From NCBI GenBank assembly GCA_002779045.1, contig PEXO01000354.1, positions 1 to 11,170 of the forward strand: a stretch of DNA of 11,170 nt, in the 5' to 3' direction. The position numbers and the translations under genes were made by a program. The notes under the pieces are model-generated. The model was given only the letters and a program-made list of their open reading frames with translations, did not search any database and was not told where the DNA came from. This document shows, piece after piece, positions 1 to 6,734 of this stretch. This DNA is from Elusimicrobia bacterium CG08_land_8_20_14_0_20_59_10 (GTDB lineage Bacteria; Elusimicrobiota; Elusimicrobia; Elusimicrobiales; UBA9959). Every line of letters begins with the position of its first letter. The stretch's first letter is position 1.

Positions 1-1
1 C

Positions 2-775
2 GTGGTGCTGGCCTTCACCGGCTGGCTGGACGACTACACCAAGCTGGTAAAGAAGAACCCCGGGGGCGCGTCCTCCGTCTTTAAATTCTCCTTGCAGTTT
101 TTCGCCGCCATCGCCGTGGCCGGCTACCTGGCCGTCAACCCGCCCAATCCCGGTTATTCCACGCTGCTTTCCATCCCCTACGCCAAAGAAGTGTACCTTA
201 ACCTCGGCCTGATGTACGCCGCGCTGGTGATGCTGGTGATAATAGGCTCCTCCAACGCGGTGAACCTCACCGACGGCCTGGACGGCCTGGCGGCGGGCAC
301 AATAGTTTTCACCGCCCTCACCTTCGCCATACTCGCCTACTGCGCCGGCAATGTCAAGCTGGCCGCCTACTTCAAGATAATCTACGTTGAAGGGGCGGGG
401 GAGATGACGGTCTTCCTCTCCGCGATGATAGGCTCCTGCCTGGGCTTTTTGTGGTACAACGCGCACCCGGCGGAAGTGTTCATGGGCGACACCAGCTCGC
501 TTTTCCTGGGCGGGACCATAGGCGTAGCGGCCATAGCGGCCAAGCAGGAACTGCTGCTGCCCATAGCCGGCGGGATCTTCCTGGTGGAAACCCTGTCGGT
601 CATCATGCAGATGGGCTCCTACAAACTAAGGAGCAAGAAGCGGCTCTTCCTTATGGCGCCGATACATCACCATTTCGAGTTGAAGGGAATAGCTGAATCC
701 AAGATAACGGTGCGTTTCTGGATCACGGGGATAATGCTGATGCTGATTGCCCTGTCCTCGCTGAAGATACGCTAG
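2..775 (+). CDS. mraY: MraY, phospho-MurNAc-pentapeptide transferase (5' end missing)
   Basis: MraY is an integral inner-membrane enzyme that transfers phospho-MurNAc-pentapeptide from UDP to undecaprenyl phosphate, giving lipid I. About 257 codons are visible, roughly the last 70% of a protein usually near 360 residues; the start lies upstream of the window. Visible family motifs, numbered from the first codon, are the Mg-binding aspartate pair in GWLDDYTK (10-11), NLTDGLDGLA (88-97), the catalytic-loop Asp in AEVFMGD (163) and the HHH motif in APIHHHFELKG (222-224). Multiple hydrophobic segments separate these. One oddity is that the usual Gly after the FMGD-T/V loop is Ser here (MGDTSS). 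The TAG stop is followed 41 bases later by murD, which fits a dcw operon. Identification is secure. Confidence 0.97.
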   Translation: MVLAFTGWLDDYTKLVKKNPGGASSVFKFSLQFFAAIAVAGYLAVNPPNPGYSTLLSIPYAKEVYLNLGLMYAALVMLVIIGSSNAVNLTDGLDGLAAGTIVFTALTFAILAYCAGNVKLAAYFKIIYVEGAGEMTVFLSAMIGSCLGFLWYNAHPAEVFMGDTSSLFLGGTIGVAAIAAKQELLLPIAGGIFLVETLSVIMQMGSYKLRSKKRLFLMAPIHHHFELKGIAESKITVRFWITGIMLMLIALSSLKIR

Positions 776-816
776 GCGGCTGGGCGGAGGGGCGGCTGGC
801 GGTCCGGCAAAGATCT

Positions 817-2184
817 ATGTTCATCCCTGAGAATTTCAAAGGCAAAGGGGCACTGGTAATAGGCGCGGGCCGCTCCGGCATTGCCTGCGCCAACCTCCTG
901 GCCGCTAACGGTTTTAAAGTGCTCCTGACCGAATCCCAAAGTACCGGGAAAATAAAAGACCGCCTTAAAAAGCTGCCGCGCGGGGTCAAAACCGAGACCG
1001 GCGGCCATACAAAAGCCGTTTTCTCCTGCGGCTTCGCCGTAAAAAGCCCGGGCCTGTCCCGCTCGAACCGGCTTATAATTTCGCTCAAAAAAAAGGGCAT
1101 CCCCGTTTTCAGCGAGATAGAGACGGCGCTGGCGTTCTCCCGCGCGGCCCGGCTGCTGGCCGTGACGGGGACAAACGGCAAGACCACCACCACTATTCTT
1201 CTGGGAGCAATAATGAAAGCGGCGCTCCGGCCGGGCGCCCGGGCACTGGTCTGCGGCAATGTCGGCATACCTGCCGCGGAAGCGGCGCCGAAAGCGCGCG
1301 GCCGCGACGCCGTGGTAATGGAAGTCTCCAGCTACCAGTTGGAGGACAGCTCCGGCATAAAACCCGCGGCGGCCTGCCTGCTCAATATTACACCTGACCA
1401 CCTTGACCATCACGGCAGCCTGGCCGCTTATGTAAAGGCGAAGGGGAAGATCTTCAAGTACCAGGACTCCGCAGGCTGCTGCGTCTTTAATTACGAGGAC
1501 GCCCGGTGCCGCCGGCTGGCCAAACGCTGCCCTGCCCGGACCCTTTTCTTTTCCTCGAAACGCGCGAAAGGCCCGCTGAACGCCTGGGCCGCAGCCGGGA
1601 AACTTTATTTCAGGCTGAACGGAACAGAATTCGCGGTAAAACCGCCCGCCCTGCCCGGCGCGCACAACCTGGAGAACGCCATGTGCGCCGCGCTTATGGC
1701 CCTGCACCAGGGGGTAAAGCCGGGAATTATAAAAAAAGTTTTTTCCGCGTTCAAAGGGGTTGAGCACCGGTTAGAACCGGCGGGGAAAGTGCGCGGTGTC
1801 TCCTTCATTAACGACTCCAAGGCCACCAATGTGGAGTCCACCCTTGTCGCTCTTAAAGCCCTGGGCGCCGGAAAGAACACCTGGCTGATACTGGGAGGGC
1901 AGGACAAGGGAAACCCTTATGCCCCGCTCATCGGGCTCATAAAGGAACATGTTAAAGCGGTAGTAACGATAGGCGCGGCCGCCCGGAAGATAGAGCGCGA
2001 ACTGGCGGGCGCGGCCCCGCTGATAACCGCCGTGACGCTGAAGAACGCCTGCCGCGGGATACTCGCCCTTGCCTCACCGGGAGACGTAGTACTCTTTTCT
2101 CCCGCCTGCGCTTCGTTCGACCAGTTCAGGGATTTCGAGGACCGCGGCCGCAGGTTCAAAGCGCTGGTAAAAGAACTTAAATGA
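817..2184 (+). CDS. murD: MurD, UDP-MurNAc-L-alanine--D-glutamate ligase
   Basis: MurD is a cytoplasmic ATP-dependent ligase adding D-glutamate to UDP-MurNAc-L-alanine. At 455 residues it is of normal length. The N-terminal UDP-binding Rossmann domain carries GAGRSG (16-21). The central ATPase domain has the P-loop TGTNGKTTTT (117-126, Lys122), then MEVSSYQLE (168-176), NITPDHLDHHG (190-200) and the KAK segment (207-209), where Lys209 aligns with the carbamylated lysine of E. coli MurD. GAHNLENAMCA begins at 281. The C-terminal substrate domain has EHRLEP (316-321), NDSKATN (332-338), GGQDKG (360-365) and SPACASFDQFRDFEDRG. The ATG at 817 gives a standard N-terminus; no strong Shine-Dalgarno sits close to it, though a GGAGGGG lies about 24 bases upstream. 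The stop overlaps the ftsW start (ATGA). Confidence 0.97.
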   Translation: MFIPENFKGKGALVIGAGRSGIACANLLAANGFKVLLTESQSTGKIKDRLKKLPRGVKTETGGHTKAVFSCGFAVKSPGLSRSNRLIISLKKKGIPVFSEIETALAFSRAARLLAVTGTNGKTTTTILLGAIMKAALRPGARALVCGNVGIPAAEAAPKARGRDAVVMEVSSYQLEDSSGIKPAAACLLNITPDHLDHHGSLAAYVKAKGKIFKYQDSAGCCVFNYEDARCRRLAKRCPARTLFFSSKRAKGPLNAWAAAGKLYFRLNGTEFAVKPPALPGAHNLENAMCAALMALHQGVKPGIIKKVFSAFKGVEHRLEPAGKVRGVSFINDSKATNVESTLVALKALGAGKNTWLILGGQDKGNPYAPLIGLIKEHVKAVVTIGAAARKIERELAGAAPLITAVTLKNACRGILALASPGDVVLFSPACASFDQFRDFEDRGRRFKALVKELK

Positions 2185-3377
2185 CCCTCCTGCGACGCGG
2201 CATTAAAGCTTCCAAACCCGCGCGCGGCGGCGGGGGGGACTTCGCCCGCAGGCGGGCCTCTTCACATAACACCATCTACAACCGCAGCCTGAAGTACATA
2301 AACTACCCTTTCTTCTTCATAGTGATGTCACTGCTGCTGCTGGGAGCGGTTTCACTTTTTTCGGCAAGCGCCATTTACGCCGAGAATAAGGGCCTGGGCG
2401 CGCTTTTTTACACCCAGCGCCAGGCATTGTGGATGCTGATAGGCCTGGGGTTTGCCGTATTCGCCGCCAGGACCGACCTGGAAAGGCTGCGCCGCTTCAT
2501 CAAGCCCGCATTCGCGGCCACGGCTTTCCTGCTGCTGCTGACGCTGTTCATGCCGCCGATAGCCAATGTGAGGCGCTGGATACCGCTCGGCTTCATGAAG
2601 CTGCAGATGAGCGAGTTCGCCAAGATAGCGGTAGTGCTGTACCTGGCCGATTTCATTGACCGCAATATAAGCGCCATACAGGCCGACTGGCGCCGCGTAA
2701 TAAAACCTTTCTGCGCCTCCTGCGTGATCTTCCTGCTGATAGCGGCCGAGCCGGACCTGGGCACGCCGGCGCTCCTTTTCGTGGTAATGATGTTCCTCTT
2801 CTTCACCTCCGGGATAAAGCTGCGTTTCATAATGGGGCCGCTTGCTGCGGCGGTTTTCATACTGCTAATAGAGATCTTTCGCCACCCCTACAGGCTCGAG
2901 AGGATGATGACCTTTATGTCTCCCATCAAACATGCGGCCGGGGCGGGCTACCAGCTTACGCAGTCGCTGCTGGCGGTAGGCTCCGGCGGCTGGTTCGGCA
3001 AGGGACTGGGCGCTTCCAAGCTCAAGCTCCTCTACCTGCCCGAGGCGCATACCGACTTTATTTTTTCGATAATGGCCGAGGAGATGGGGCTGGCCGGCGG
3101 CCTTCTTATAGTGGGGCTCTTTACCGCGCTGCTGGTGAAAGGAGCGCGCATCGCCCGCAATGCGCCAAGCCTTTACACTTCGCTGGCGGCTTTCGGCCTT
3201 ACGCTTGTGCTGACGCTGCAGGCCTTTTTCAATATCTCCATGGCCATAGGCCTTCTCCCTACCAAGGGCATACCCCTGCCCTTCTTCTCGTATGGCGGCT
3301 CGTCTATACTGGCCTCGCTGATCATGACCGGCATAATACTTAATATCTCGGCGCACAGGAGCGGCACGCGATGTTAG
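2181..3377 (+). CDS. ftsW: FtsW, SEDS-family septal peptidoglycan glycosyltransferase
   Basis: FtsW is a SEDS-family membrane glycan polymerase that builds septal peptidoglycan from lipid II with a partner class B PBP. The 398-residue product is of family length, with about ten hydrophobic segments from residue 42 onward. It carries the long extracytoplasmic loop motif GYQLTQSLLAVGSGG (256-270), FGKGLG and YLPEAHTDFIF (285-295); Asp292 aligns with the catalytic Asp297 of E. coli FtsW. The C-terminal signature KGIPLPFFSYGGSS (362-375) is intact. Choosing FtsW over RodA rests on the motif style and on its place between murD and murG. The start is fixed by the ATGA overlap with murD: no other start codon occurs before Met49, which lies inside the first membrane segment. 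The roughly 40-residue cytoplasmic N-terminal tail is rich in Arg and Gly and is encoded by GC-rich DNA with a G7 run. Confidence 0.96.
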   Translation: MTLLRRGIKASKPARGGGGDFARRRASSHNTIYNRSLKYINYPFFFIVMSLLLLGAVSLFSASAIYAENKGLGALFYTQRQALWMLIGLGFAVFAARTDLERLRRFIKPAFAATAFLLLLTLFMPPIANVRRWIPLGFMKLQMSEFAKIAVVLYLADFIDRNISAIQADWRRVIKPFCASCVIFLLIAAEPDLGTPALLFVVMMFLFFTSGIKLRFIMGPLAAAVFILLIEIFRHPYRLERMMTFMSPIKHAAGAGYQLTQSLLAVGSGGWFGKGLGASKLKLLYLPEAHTDFIFSIMAEEMGLAGGLLIVGLFTALLVKGARIARNAPSLYTSLAAFGLTLVLTLQAFFNISMAIGLLPTKGIPLPFFSYGGSSILASLIMTGIILNISAHRSGTRC

Positions 3378-4483
3378 CAAAGAGACGCATCATTATCGCT
3401 TCCGGGGGCACCGGCGGGCATTTTTATCCGGGCTTCGCGCTGGCGCAGGAACTGCGCGCGCGCGGCTGGCAGGTGCTGTTCCTGGTAAAAAAGGAAGACA
3501 TCGCCATACCCGCCCTGGAAGCGGCGGACCTGCCTTACGCCGAAACGGACATGACCTCTCTTCCGCGTTCCCTTAACCCGGCGGCGCACATTTCTTTCCT
3601 TTTTAAATTATGCGGTTCGCTGGCGCTCGCGCGCCGCATCATCTCCGATTTCCGCCCGGAAGCAGTGCTGGGAACGGGCAGCTATATCGCCTTTCCGGCA
3701 GTACTGGCTGCGCGCCTGGCCGGGACCGGGGTCTACATACACGAATCCAATGCCCGGTTCGGGCTGGGCAACCGCCTGGCCGCGGGTTTCTGCCGGAAGG
3801 CCGCCCTCGGCCTTCCCGTCCCCGACAATCCTTTCGCCGGTAAATGCGTGCTGATCGGCACCCCCGTACGGAAGGATTTCGCGCTCCACCCCGAGCGCGG
3901 GGAGGCGAGGCGGGCGCTGGGCCTTGCGGAAGATAAGTTCACCGTGCTGCTCTTCGGCGGCAGCCAGGGCGCCCGCAGGCTGAACGCGGCCATGGTAAAG
4001 AGCGCGGCCCGGTTCAGGGGAAAATTCCAGCTGGTACACCTGGCCGGCCGCAAGAATTTCGCGGAGGTAAGCGCCGCGTACTCGGAAGCGGGACTGTCCG
4101 GGGCCGCGGATATCAAGCTTTTCGATTACCGCGAGGATATGCCGCTGGTGTACGCGGCGGCGGACCTGGTTGTTTCGCGCTCCGGAGCGGGAACGGTAGC
4201 CGAACTGGCCGCGCTGCGCAAACCCGCGGTACTGGTGCCGCTGCCCTCCGCGGCCGGAGGACACCAGAAGGCCAATGCCCTGGTGCTGGCCGCCGGCGGC
4301 GCGGCCGTCTGTGTGGAAGAGGGCCCGGATCTCGACGAGGCACTGGCAAAAAGCCTGGAAGGATTCCTGGCTGAACCTTCCCGCGCCGCGGAAATGGCGC
4401 GCAATTTCGCTAAGGCGGGCATCCCCGACGGCCTGAAAGCCGCCGCGAGGCTGGCCGACCTTATAGAAGCCGCAAAAAACTGA
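3371..4483 (+). CDS. murG: MurG, lipid II-forming GlcNAc transferase
   Basis: MurG is a membrane-associated GT28 glycosyltransferase that adds GlcNAc from UDP-GlcNAc to lipid I, making lipid II on the cytoplasmic face. The 370-residue protein has the N-terminal G-loop GGTGGHFYPG (12-21), a second glycine segment GTGSYIAFPAVLAA, and HESNARFGLGNR, matching the family's HEQNxxxGxxNR with Ser for Gln. The C-terminal nucleotide-binding domain has GGSQGARRLN, SRSGAGTVAE and VPLPSAAGGHQKANA, the family's UDP-GlcNAc-binding region. The ATG at 3371 overlaps the ftsW stop by 7 bases and is preceded by AGGAG at 3357-3361, 9 bases away. It is the last recognisable cell-wall gene of the cluster here; murC, murB and ddl do not follow within the window. 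Confidence 0.97.
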   Translation: MLAKRRIIIASGGTGGHFYPGFALAQELRARGWQVLFLVKKEDIAIPALEAADLPYAETDMTSLPRSLNPAAHISFLFKLCGSLALARRIISDFRPEAVLGTGSYIAFPAVLAARLAGTGVYIHESNARFGLGNRLAAGFCRKAALGLPVPDNPFAGKCVLIGTPVRKDFALHPERGEARRALGLAEDKFTVLLFGGSQGARRLNAAMVKSAARFRGKFQLVHLAGRKNFAEVSAAYSEAGLSGAADIKLFDYREDMPLVYAAADLVVSRSGAGTVAELAALRKPAVLVPLPSAAGGHQKANALVLAAGGAAVCVEEGPDLDEALAKSLEGFLAEPSRAAEMARNFAKAGIPDGLKAAARLADLIEAAKN

Positions 4484-4499
4484 ACTCGGGAGGAAACTT

Positions 4500-5615
4500 A
4501 TGGAAATCGAAAAAGGCTCAAAGTGGGTAAAGTTCGCGGTAATGGAAAATTTCATGCGCGACGTGTTCAAAGGCGTGGGAGTTCCCGCCGCCGAGGCGGC
4601 CGTCTGCGCGGACGTGCTGATAACCGCCGATAAGCTCGGCATTGATTCACACGGCGTTTCCCGGCTCAAGCCCATATACTATAACCGCATTAAGCAGGGC
4701 ATACAGCTGCCGAAGACCCGGTTCGAGATAGTGCGCGAGACCCCGACCACCGCCGTGATAGACGGGCATAACGGCATGGGCCACGTGATAGCCAGGCGCG
4801 CCATGGAGATCGCCATCAGGAAAGCGAAAAAATTCGGCCTGGGCATGACCGCGGTGCGGAATTCCACACATTACGGCATAGCCGGGTACCATTCGCTGCT
4901 GGCGTCCAAGGCCGGTATGATAGGCATAACCGGCACCAATGCCCGCCCTTCGGTGGCGCCCACCTTCGGCGTGGAGAACATGATGGGGACCAACCCGCTC
5001 ACCTTCGCCATACCCACCGACGAGAAGTTCCCGTTCCTGCTGGACTGCGCCACACCTATAACCCAGCGCGGCAAGATAGAGGTGTATGCCAAGCTCGGCA
5101 AGAAACTGCCGAAAGGCTGGGTGATAGACGAAAAGGGAAATTCCAAGACCGATTCCAGCGCTGTGCTCAAAGACCTGGTGGCCGGCACGGCCGCGCTGGT
5201 ACCGTTGGGCGGCATCGGCGAGGAACTGGCGGGCTACAAAGGCTACGGCTACTGCGCCGTGGTGGAGATACTTTCCGCGGCGCTGCAGAACGGGGCCTAC
5301 ATGAAGATGCTGCTTGGCGTGGACAAGAACGGCAAAAAGATACCTTACCCGCTGGGGCATTTCTTCCTCGCCATTAACATAGCGGCCTTTACCAGCCTGC
5401 GCTCTTTCAAGAAGACCGCCGGCAACATACTGCGCGGGCTCCGCGCTTCGAAGAAAATGCCGGGCGCGAAACGCATTTATACCGCAGGAGAAAAAGAGCA
5501 CCTGACCTGGCTGTACCGGCGCGGCAGGGGCGTGCCCCTTAACAAGGAAACCCAGAAGGAGATCCTGGCCATGCAGGCGGAGCTGGGACTGAAGAAATAT
5601 AAGTTCCGGTTCTAA
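4500..5615 (+). CDS. Ldh_2-family NAD(P)-dependent oxidoreductase (malate/L-lactate/ureidoglycolate dehydrogenase type)
   Basis: This is a 371-residue member of the malate/L-lactate/ureidoglycolate dehydrogenase family (Ldh_2), cytoplasmic enzymes that reduce 2-keto acids or oxidise 2-hydroxy acids with NAD(P)H, using a fold unrelated to classical LDH. Visible family motifs are GIDSHGVSRL (His51, catalytic in YiaK-type enzymes), DGHNGMGH (88-95), NSTHYGIAGYHS (His124), MMGTNPLTFAIP (161-172), LDCATPITQRGKIEVY and KGYGYCAVVEILSAAL. The substrate cannot be read from sequence: malate, lactate, ureidoglycolate, sulfolactate and diketogulonate enzymes all share these motifs. The start has an excellent Shine-Dalgarno (GGGAGGA, 4488-4494) 5 bases before the ATG. 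It begins 16 bases after murG in the same direction, so it probably rides on the dcw transcript. A link to wall metabolism is only a guess from position. Confidence 0.9.
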   Translation: MEIEKGSKWVKFAVMENFMRDVFKGVGVPAAEAAVCADVLITADKLGIDSHGVSRLKPIYYNRIKQGIQLPKTRFEIVRETPTTAVIDGHNGMGHVIARRAMEIAIRKAKKFGLGMTAVRNSTHYGIAGYHSLLASKAGMIGITGTNARPSVAPTFGVENMMGTNPLTFAIPTDEKFPFLLDCATPITQRGKIEVYAKLGKKLPKGWVIDEKGNSKTDSSAVLKDLVAGTAALVPLGGIGEELAGYKGYGYCAVVEILSAALQNGAYMKMLLGVDKNGKKIPYPLGHFFLAINIAAFTSLRSFKKTAGNILRGLRASKKMPGAKRIYTAGEKEHLTWLYRRGRGVPLNKETQKEILAMQAELGLKKYKFRF

Positions 5616-5630
5616 CCCAACCGCGGCCCT

Positions 5631-6599
5631 ATGTCTGAAGACGCAAAAGCCAGATCAGCGCTGTATGCCGGGGTATTGCTTTTTTTCCTCACGCTGGGGG
5701 GGCATACCCTGCAGCTGGAGCCGGTCAACAACCAGTTCTTCGCCTTTGCCGCCTGGACCTGCCTGCTCCTTTTCAGCGTGGTACTCTACCGGGCAAAAGG
5801 CTCCTCCCCGCTGGTGTCCCGCACCGAGGAATTCCTGGTACTGGCACTTTGGTCGGCTTTTTTCGGCGCCTGCTTCGAACTGCTGAACCTGCGTCTCGGG
5901 CTGTGGCAGTATACTTCCCAGCCGCTCACACTTTCCACGCGCTGGACCGGCCGCCTCCTTTCCTGGGCTGTCATGCTGCCCTTCCTGTTCACTACCACCG
6001 AACTGATAGGTGTTCTCAGGCCTTTCCGCAAGGTAAAAATTACGCCGTTCTCTCCGCCAAAGAACAGCACCGGTATAATGTACGCGGCAGGAGCCATAAT
6101 GCTTGCGCTGGCCCTGCTCCTGCCAGGGTATTTTTCCGCGCTGCTCTGCTGCGCCTTTTTCCTGCCGGCCGAAGCGCTCAACCTGAGGCTGGGTCTGCCC
6201 TCCCTGCTGCGGGAACTGCAGGCCGGGCTGCCGGAAAAGACCTGTAATCTCCTCGCCTCCGGAACCCTCTGCGGGCTGCTCTGGAACTATTGGAACAGCC
6301 TGGCGGGGGGGAAATGGGAATACCTGCTGTCTTTCGAGGCCGGAACGCGGCTGGCGGGCCTCCCGGCCGCGGGCTACGCCGCCTTCGCGCTATTCGCGGT
6401 CGAAGCTTATTCCTTATATAGTCTGGCTGCTTATTCCCGGGGGGGAAAGAACTGGGAAGAAGGCGCCTGGACCCTGCCGGGCAGGCAGCCGCCTTTCTGG
6501 GCCGCCCCGGCCTCATTCTTAGTGATAGTAGCCGCCTTATACGCAGCCCTGCGCCTGGCGGATTCCTTTGCGACAGCTGCCTTCCTCGGCTGGGTATAA
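5631..6599 (+). CDS. Unrecognised polytopic membrane protein with internal repeats
   Basis: I do not recognise this 322-residue protein. It has about eight hydrophobic segments (roughly 11-28, 36-53, 66-85, 109-129, 148-180, 207-222, 244-268, 289-309) and no signal peptide, so it is an inner-membrane protein. Two regions look duplicated: 82-127 and 218-260 share the spacing N-(5-6)-W-x-Y-(7-8)-T-R-x2-G ending near a membrane-embedded Glu (Asn86/Asn222, Trp92/Trp229, Tyr94/Tyr231, Arg104/Arg240). In addition ELLNLRLGL (83-91) recurs as EALNLRLGL (181-189). The WNYWN...GKWEY segment followed by a Gly-Leu-Pro helix faintly recalls lycopene-cyclase-domain or carotenoid-type membrane proteins, but I would not assign that. 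The ATG lies 15 bases after the dehydrogenase stop with no strong Shine-Dalgarno, suggesting coupling to it. The gene holds three G7 runs and one T7 run. Confidence 0.82.
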   Translation: MSEDAKARSALYAGVLLFFLTLGGHTLQLEPVNNQFFAFAAWTCLLLFSVVLYRAKGSSPLVSRTEEFLVLALWSAFFGACFELLNLRLGLWQYTSQPLTLSTRWTGRLLSWAVMLPFLFTTTELIGVLRPFRKVKITPFSPPKNSTGIMYAAGAIMLALALLLPGYFSALLCCAFFLPAEALNLRLGLPSLLRELQAGLPEKTCNLLASGTLCGLLWNYWNSLAGGKWEYLLSFEAGTRLAGLPAAGYAAFALFAVEAYSLYSLAAYSRGGKNWEEGAWTLPGRQPPFWAAPASFLVIVAALYAALRLADSFATAAFLGWV

Positions 6600-6659
6600 A
6601 CCCAAAAGGCCCATCTTACCCATAGGCCCATTGGCCCCTCAACATAGGCCACAGGGGTA

Positions 6660-6673
6660 TTGACAATTGTCAA
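6660..6673. promoter_or_regulatory. Perfect 14-bp palindrome overlapping the -35 (candidate operator)
   Basis: TTGACAATTGTCAA is its own reverse complement, centred between 6666 and 6667, and its left half is the -35 hexamer of the protease promoter. A dimeric regulator bound here would cover the -35 and could block or tune RNA polymerase. The palindrome is seen directly; the operator role is inference, because TTGACA followed by its complement could arise by chance. Confidence 0.5.
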
Positions 6674-6688
6674 CCCGGCCTGTATAAC
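6660..6688 (+). promoter_or_regulatory. Sigma-70-type promoter of the serine protease gene
   Basis: A perfect -35 TTGACA (6660-6665) and a -10 TATAAC (6683-6688) are separated by exactly 17 bases. Transcription would start near 6695, leaving a leader of about 40 bases before the protease ATG at 6735. It is the best promoter match in the window, and it points to expression of the protease apart from the upstream cell-wall operon. Confidence 0.8.
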
Positions 6689-6734
6689 ATAGTGGCAAAA
6701 AGTTGCGGATTAAAAAGCGTGGACCGGAGGAGTT

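Noticed and set aside
772..1767. Long open frame on the minus strand opposite murD
   Set aside because: It mirrors GC-rich codons of murD, has a low-complexity Arg/Gly/Ala-rich product and no family motif.
3608..4675. 355-codon minus-strand open frame across murG and the dehydrogenase start
   Set aside because: Antisense to two well-recognised genes; the product is compositionally biased with no recognisable domain.
4647..5501. 284-codon minus-strand open frame opposite the dehydrogenase
   Set aside because: Shadow of a gene with clear Ldh_2 motifs; the His/Gly/Arg-rich product is not protein-like.
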